Virus record (IMG/VR): IMGVR_UViG_3300028837_002155
Location: 1 to 33,324 of that record
DNA length: 33,324 bases
Strand: one strand, 5' to 3'
From: a virus
A program made the position numbers and the translations under genes. The notes below the pieces were generated by a model. That model made no database searches and was not told the origin of the DNA. It was given only the letters and a program-made list of their open reading frames with translations. The first letter of the stretch is position 1, and every line of letters begins with the position of its first letter. Below are positions 30,101 through 33,324 of this stretch, in pieces.

Positions 30101-31068
30101 GCTGCATTTACTGCATCAAATGAAACCCCTAATTGTGCTGATAAAACCAAAACACGACCATATGTATTAGCAAATTCTTCACCACGAATACGACCTAATT
30201 CAATAGTCTTAAACAGTTTGCCAGCGACTTCTTCGGCATCAGTTGAAGCAAAACCATAAGCATTGATTGCAGAAGACAACAAATTTACCGCTGAAGCTGT
30301 ATCAGTTACGGCGGCAACTGCAAACTTATTTGCTGCAGTAAGAAATTCAAAAGCTTCTGAACCTTCAGTTACCTGGTTCGACAAAGTTTGATAAAGACCT
30401 TCTGCCACCACATCAAGAGGTTGTGCAAATTGCTCGGAAATTTCCCGTACACGAGAACCAAGTTGACCTAATGACATACCAAGGTCGCCACCGATCGTCT
30501 GAATTTCGGCTAGAGCAACTTGATAATCAAGAGCTTCACTTACTCCATCAGCAAACGCATTTGTAATAACTGTAATTGCTCGGTGAATAGTTTGAATCGC
30601 AAAAATTCGAACAACAGATTGCCACGACAACAATACTACTTTGCCAGATTCTGCACCTGATTGACCGACTTTATCAAAAGCAGGCGGAAGTTTATTTGCC
30701 GCTACTTTGACTTTATTTGTTGATTGTGCGACTGCAGCATTAGATGCAGTAATATTAGCTCCAGTTTGACTTACTGCATCAGAAATCGTTGTTTGAGCAT
30801 CTGTGACACCTTGCATATCCGCTTTGACTTGAGCAAATCCTGATACTTTAACAGGAGTCTTCGAGACTGCTGAAAGTCTGGCCATGGAATCGGCCATTCG
30901 ACTAACAGTTTTATCGAAACTCCTGCCAGCTCGATTAAAACTGCGCGTTCCTTCAGCAGCTGCTCGAATAGCGTCATTATATTGACGAGTTTCTTGTTCA
31001 AGACGATTTAAGGTAGCGATTGCCTCAGTTGCATCAAAACCTATCCTGGTATTAAGATCGTCTGCCAT
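27181..31068 (-). CDS. Tail tape measure protein
   Basis: 1295 aa. A TP901-type tape measure core spans about residues 150-370 (LDYQVALAEIQTIGGDLGMS; NAYGFASTDAEEVAGKLFKT; GVSFDAVNAAVATLTVQGLK). An Ala/Gly/Ile-rich hydrophobic region at about 475-560 could insert into the membrane. Long Lys/Glu/Gln/Ala coiled coils follow at about 560-860, with more helical repeats to the end. Tape measure length sets tail length; at the usual 0.15 nm per residue, about 190 nm is implied. The start overlaps the preceding stop (TAATG). A palindromic site lies at 29712. Confidence 0.93.
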   Translation of the reverse strand: MADDLNTRIGFDATEAIATLNRLEQETRQYNDAIRAAAEGTRSFNRAGRSFDKTVSRMADSMARLSAVSKTPVKVSGFAQVKADMQGVTDAQTTISDAVSQTGANITASNAAVAQSTNKVKVAANKLPPAFDKVGQSGAESGKVVLLSWQSVVRIFAIQTIHRAITVITNAFADGVSEALDYQVALAEIQTIGGDLGMSLGQLGSRVREISEQFAQPLDVVAEGLYQTLSNQVTEGSEAFEFLTAANKFAVAAVTDTASAVNLLSSAINAYGFASTDAEEVAGKLFKTIELGRIRGEEFANTYGRVLVLSAQLGVSFDAVNAAVATLTVQGLKYNEAFTLINNIQLKLIRPTDNLKQAFKELGIASAEAGIQAFGFEGFLNKLTEATGDSASEIGDLFNRVRAIRGVLGLAGSKAEQFAEALDQIKVAGAEDLGKAFETIFETDAKKFEVELTRIKNIFTDTFGKSTIKLLNTAFAVLGGGPEALAAITAAAATAASAYIIFATGVITKSIALIASFTSVKAAALAALGATTSFVLTPLGGALALGAAIAAIVVVYNQVSNAAERARDRIKEANAEAAKSSIRAEKARRAAIEETEESTFARLQQFLQKKQQLWQQDADFAEGLQNAVFGSIDDQMEARFGAYEQFVGIVRDATEKAADALKTLENETRSIQKSIADFNFERSIKGLNDQQKSWRQIQRSQDLVRDSNRALLAGDRERAKELAKQAESVAKQAVRTADSSKNSASIAKAVEQTLSAQQQQLRIQNTIAQQQISAKKTADKIRAEEEARLVRIKAFEAEVRKLQEIIDKGEVSPDIDLKSVREKMRKLTTIIQEEYDLGGKNARILEQYEPEVTAFRKKFEEAFRDPITGVKIDFTEVIDINLGRILAKLNAQADSIPEGEKIAFEKLTGVEIGGRGMEEAQKALPKVEKDTSEAATSMLEMQTATAAWKDELVDARGAAINVMEVALQMGRQMRGFAVDPDAGFFGKLGNLTSQSFAFLDLGNSVERFATIFSNFFTGSNFAEFNRLDPTVRGIVTRFTELETAIEKSLSPDNFSPEGAKTAKQALFAMTELATRAGVQGYPTLAKAIQAVIDKLDGVVDKAQEAARKAMSAETLAPLEEANKAAGEAMDTLGIKATDAGDKATDASNRAVSALGREARATLAAADAYRQKTAASGGQMAHYGALVRRQLGGLAFDPIRRAAGGQIGMDSVPVLAQPGESFNTVNATRKFFPQIQAMNAGIMPSFNRVDTGTTNNFGDINIEVPEEASPRETAREIMKAIKRESRRQTFNTRRSR
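29712..29725. promoter_or_regulatory. Palindromic site TGAG-TTCAAC-CTCA
   Basis: Exact match inside the tape measure gene. Confidence 0.5.
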
Positions 31069-31937
31069 TATCCCACCCTCTTAATAATTCTCTGACGAAA
31101 TTTTATAACGGGCAAACGAAAAGATAATGCAAATGATTGCAATGCTCTGTTTCCAGCTTCAAAAGATTTCCACGGAGCCGATTTACTTATTCCAACATAT
31201 TGAGTTTCTTGTTCAACATAATGCGGAACACGCGTACTAGCTGTAAATTCATAAATAGGTGTCTCAATTTTGATTTCAGCGTCACCGAGACGCTCACCTT
31301 TCGGCACACGACTTCTTGTTCTTAAAGGAGATAAAACAATTTGCCCTTTTGCTACTCTGGAAACACTTAGTAATGACGCACGGGCCATTCCCGACCAAAG
31401 CGGAACTCGACCCGTTACCGCCGTCAACCATTCCCTCGCAGCTTCTTCCAATTGAAGCTGCATATAATTCTCTAAATTATCCCGCTCCGAAACTAAAAGC
31501 CGATTTCTCGCCTCTTCAACAGCATCTTCGCTTAGACTATTGGCTCGCATAACACCATTCACAAGTCGACTGATTTCAATATCACTGAGACCAGATTCAC
31601 GTAGTTCTTTCGTGTACTTATCCCACGTGGTATGATCATCCAACTTTACAGTTTCCCACTCAAGATCCGGAGTTCCATCCTCAAGACCCTTGATCACCAT
31701 ATAAGCAACACGTTTATTACCGTAATTTGTCAAAGCCTGTTGAAAACCTTTGTCTTCAATATTAGAGATAATTTCCCCGCCAGGCAATGTTTTGGTAGGT
31801 GGTTTTGGTGGCGGACACAATGTCGTAAATGGTTCAAAGTCTTCAATCGCTTTCGCCAAGAAGATCAAATCCCCATTTGGTCGCGGGAGCGGAATTGGTT
31901 CAATGTGTACGCCAGGTCGTTTGCCTTTTAGCTTCAT
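31068..31937 (-). CDS. Tail accessory protein, possible chaperone/neck fusion
   Basis: 289 aa from ATG 31937 (GAGGAG seven bases upstream; the hydrophobic extension to 31994 is rejected). The N-terminal half (HIEPIPLPRPNGDLIFLAKA, then a Pro-rich stretch and WDKYTKELRESGLSDIEISR) occupies the tail-assembly-chaperone position between tube and tape measure genes. The C-terminal half (VPLWSGMARASLLSVSRVAK; RVPHYVEQETQYVG) resembles minor tail or neck proteins of HK97 gp10 type. No frameshift site was seen. The function is inferred from position and weak motif likeness. Confidence 0.6.
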   Translation of the reverse strand: MKLKGKRPGVHIEPIPLPRPNGDLIFLAKAIEDFEPFTTLCPPPKPPTKTLPGGEIISNIEDKGFQQALTNYGNKRVAYMVIKGLEDGTPDLEWETVKLDDHTTWDKYTKELRESGLSDIEISRLVNGVMRANSLSEDAVEEARNRLLVSERDNLENYMQLQLEEAAREWLTAVTGRVPLWSGMARASLLSVSRVAKGQIVLSPLRTRSRVPKGERLGDAEIKIETPIYEFTASTRVPHYVEQETQYVGISKSAPWKSFEAGNRALQSFALSFRLPVIKFRQRIIKRVG

Positions 31938-31954
31938 CAAATAGCTCCTCAAGG

Positions 31955-32036
31955 TTAATAAAAAGAAAAAGAAGGGCAGTGTTGTACCCGACACTCATTT
32001 AAGTAACCGGCAATTAACCCCGATCACCCCTTCTTT
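31955..32036 (-). terminator. Probable terminator after the tail tube gene
   Basis: An outer 9-bp stem pairs 31968-31976 with 32028-32036 (AAAGAAGGG/CCCTTCTTT on the minus strand). An inner AGTGT/ACACT hairpin spans 31978-31995, and a T-rich run (TTTTTCTTTTT) overlaps the base of the stem. It lies between the tube protein and the tape measure cluster, a usual place for reducing expression of downstream minor proteins. Confidence 0.6.
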
Positions 32037-32046
32037 GAACTCAAAC

Positions 32047-33183
32047 TCAATAATCATTGGTACGGGTGATAACCGCCTTTGTGGCGTTACATTGTCCCGT
32101 AACAGAAACCTGTGCCGCATCCGAGTCATGACTAAGTTGCGTGTAGAAGAACTGAGGCAACTTAATCACTTCCGCAAGAATACTACCGCAAGCCGGGGCA
32201 TTAATGATTTCAATATCAACAACAAACGAAGCACACGGATCTGCAGTATTAGAAGATACCCAATCGGCCGCAGCTCCTTGCTGCTTCAACGCATCTTCAA
32301 AAGTAGGTGTTCCTGCACCACTCAGAGATTTGAGGAATTCCCACGTAAAATCGAACGATACATCCATTGGTTGTTCATCACCTTCGCGATAAGTATCCAT
32401 TAATCCACGGTCACGAAGATATTCAATTTCACGATTCTCATCATAAGTGAAATTGCCTTCACCGAGTTTAACGTTAAGAATCTGAGGACCAAAAGTAATA
32501 GCCTCACCACCAGTCAAAGCAATCTTCAAAGCAGGATTAATATCGACGCTGTTTGTTGCACCGATTGGATAACCCTTTGTCGTTTCCGTAAAAACCGGAG
32601 GCGTCGAATCGCTGAGATCAATATCCGTACACATAACCATTGTAGTGATGTCCATACCTAAAACACTTGCACCACTGAACGTCAATACAACCGGAGCTGT
32701 ATCCACTGGACCACCGGTAACAGCAACATCACCGGCAGTATAGACCACACCCTCAATAACCAAGCCGGCCAAAGCCGTATCGACAATCGTTTGAAGATCA
32801 CCAAATACTTCATCAAACGCAATTGCTCCGGTAGTCACGGACGAGTTACCAGGAAGAGTAATTGACATCGTAAAAGTACCAGACGTCGAAGCAATCGCCG
32901 GCGCAGTTTGAACTTCATCAACAGCTGCACCAGCTGTAACACGATTAGTAACAGTATAATCCTGTGTGTCACCTGCAAAATTGACCCCAGCACCCACGGG
33001 AACAGTAGTCGGCATCGTACCAAGTGTAAGTCCTACAGTCGTTGCATTCAACAACGCACCGCCAGCAATCACAGTTGGACTTGATGTACCATTTCCAAAG
33101 CCATCCTTAACTCGTACCGTGGCATCCTTCAGGTCAAAAGGAGCATAGGCAACCAAACTAGGTTTGGTTCGAAGAAATTCCAC
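32047..33183 (-). CDS. Major tail (tube) protein
   Basis: 378 aa from GTG 33183; AAGGAG lies nine bases upstream, and the extension to 33270 is a shadow of the upstream gene. The central block (ILNVKLGEGNFTYDENREIE, then YLRDRGLMDTYREGDEQPMD, then VSFDFTWEF) is characteristic of tail tube proteins. The N-terminal 200 residues contain Ala/Thr/Val-rich beta repeats, probably an inserted or decorated domain. The C-terminus is beta-rich with paired cysteines. It is first in the order tube, accessory, tape measure, as in siphoviruses. A terminator follows. Confidence 0.8.
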   Translation of the reverse strand: MEFLRTKPSLVAYAPFDLKDATVRVKDGFGNGTSSPTVIAGGALLNATTVGLTLGTMPTTVPVGAGVNFAGDTQDYTVTNRVTAGAAVDEVQTAPAIASTSGTFTMSITLPGNSSVTTGAIAFDEVFGDLQTIVDTALAGLVIEGVVYTAGDVAVTGGPVDTAPVVLTFSGASVLGMDITTMVMCTDIDLSDSTPPVFTETTKGYPIGATNSVDINPALKIALTGGEAITFGPQILNVKLGEGNFTYDENREIEYLRDRGLMDTYREGDEQPMDVSFDFTWEFLKSLSGAGTPTFEDALKQQGAAADWVSSNTADPCASFVVDIEIINAPACGSILAEVIKLPQFFYTQLSHDSDAAQVSVTGQCNATKAVITRTNDY

Positions 33184-33187
33184 GTTT

Positions 33188-33324
33188 TTAATCTCCTTCG
33201 TTAAGATGTATTTCGAACGCCGCTTGAACAGTGGCCTCCTCAATTGGAACTTTCGGATCGATCTGTCCAAAGTGAAGAACTCTCACGTTCTCTTTAGGCC
33301 CTCGATTAATTAACTGCAAAGTTC
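33188..33324 (-). CDS. Partial gene, C-terminal end (45 codons)
   Basis: Open to the right edge. The visible end reads TLQLINRGPKENVRVLHFGQ, then IDPKVPIEEATVQAAFEIHL and NEGD, with stop TAA at 33188-33190. The stop is five bases before the GTG of the tube protein, and the tube Shine-Dalgarno sequence lies in its last codons, implying coupling. The sequence is too short to name; a neck or head-tail completion protein is expected at this position. Confidence 0.7.
   Translation of the reverse strand, partial: TLQLINRGPKENVRVLHFGQIDPKVPIEEATVQAAFEIHLNEGD

Noticed and set aside
31938-31994. Hydrophobic N-terminal extension (signal peptide) of the tail accessory protein
   Set aside because: It translates the T-rich terminator tract. 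GAGGAG before ATG 31937 is the better start.
33184-33270. Basic N-terminal extension of the tail tube protein
   Set aside because: It overlaps the C-terminus of the upstream gene in another frame. AAGGAG before GTG 33183 gives the start.
1-33324. CRISPR array, integrase, attachment site or insertion sequence
   Set aside because: No regularly spaced direct repeats, no tyrosine or serine recombinase frame and no terminal inverted repeats with a transposase were seen.

Overview
This 33.3 kb window is part of a moderately AT-rich tailed double-stranded DNA phage, or a prophage derived from one, with siphovirus-like tail genes. The evidence is a dense array of overlapping genes (many ATGA, TAATG and TGATG junctions), a phage-type family A DNA polymerase, a primase-helicase, a 1295-residue tape measure protein, several free-standing HNH endonucleases and two tRNA genes. 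No host gene and no integrase is visible. The host cannot be named from the sequence, but Shine-Dalgarno sequences (GAGG, GGAG, AGGAG) point to a bacterium.

Layout. About 0.1-6.0 kb (minus strand): small uncharacterised genes, an HNH-AP2 endonuclease, family A DNA polymerase and three small genes. About 6.06-6.6 kb: an RNA-gene region with intact tRNA-Thr(UGU) and tRNA-Glu(UUC) plus degenerate tRNA-like and repeated hairpin sequences. About 6.6-14.03 kb (minus): ParB-like protein 1, an endonuclease VII-like HNH protein, an HTH-metallophosphoesterase fusion, an SNF2-type helicase, a decayed HNH remnant, two unknown proteins and ParB-like protein 2. 14.04-14.65 kb: a gene-free divergent control region. 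14.65-19.0 kb (plus): primase-helicase, a frameshifted HNH gene, a dNMP kinase and a DnaQ-like exonuclease. 19.0-33.3 kb (minus): the tail module. Its transcription order runs from 33 kb down: end of an unknown gene, probable tail tube protein, a terminator, a tail accessory protein, the tape measure protein, a structural protein, a terminator, two tandem LamG-like paralogs, a repeat protein, distal-tail or baseplate proteins, and small genes.

Most striking observation. A 14-16 bp palindrome, TGAG-N6-CTCA (best form TTGAGTTCAAACTCAA), occurs 20 times as an exact match to its eight fixed bases, where about 0.5 is expected by chance. Twelve or more of these lie among the replication genes at 7.5-17.8 kb. 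Several overlap the ribosome binding site or start codon of a gene, and several flank two divergent promoters. Those promoters share an identical bipartite sequence, GCAACAAT-N13-GCTAGTATA, and point outwards from the control region, each about 140-150 bp from its gene. Two ParB-family DNA-binding proteins are encoded nearby. Together this suggests a phage-wide operator, stoperator or partition-site system, or a translational operator family; the binding factor is not shown by the sequence.

Other points of interest: three endonuclease VII-like HNH genes in different states of decay (intact, frameshifted, remnant), each ending at the start codon of the next gene; a probable +1 frameshift splitting a large tail-hub-like protein; tandem RNA hairpins with compensatory base changes between the tRNA genes; and a 21-bp hairpin at the left edge that pairs fully only in the minus-strand transcript.
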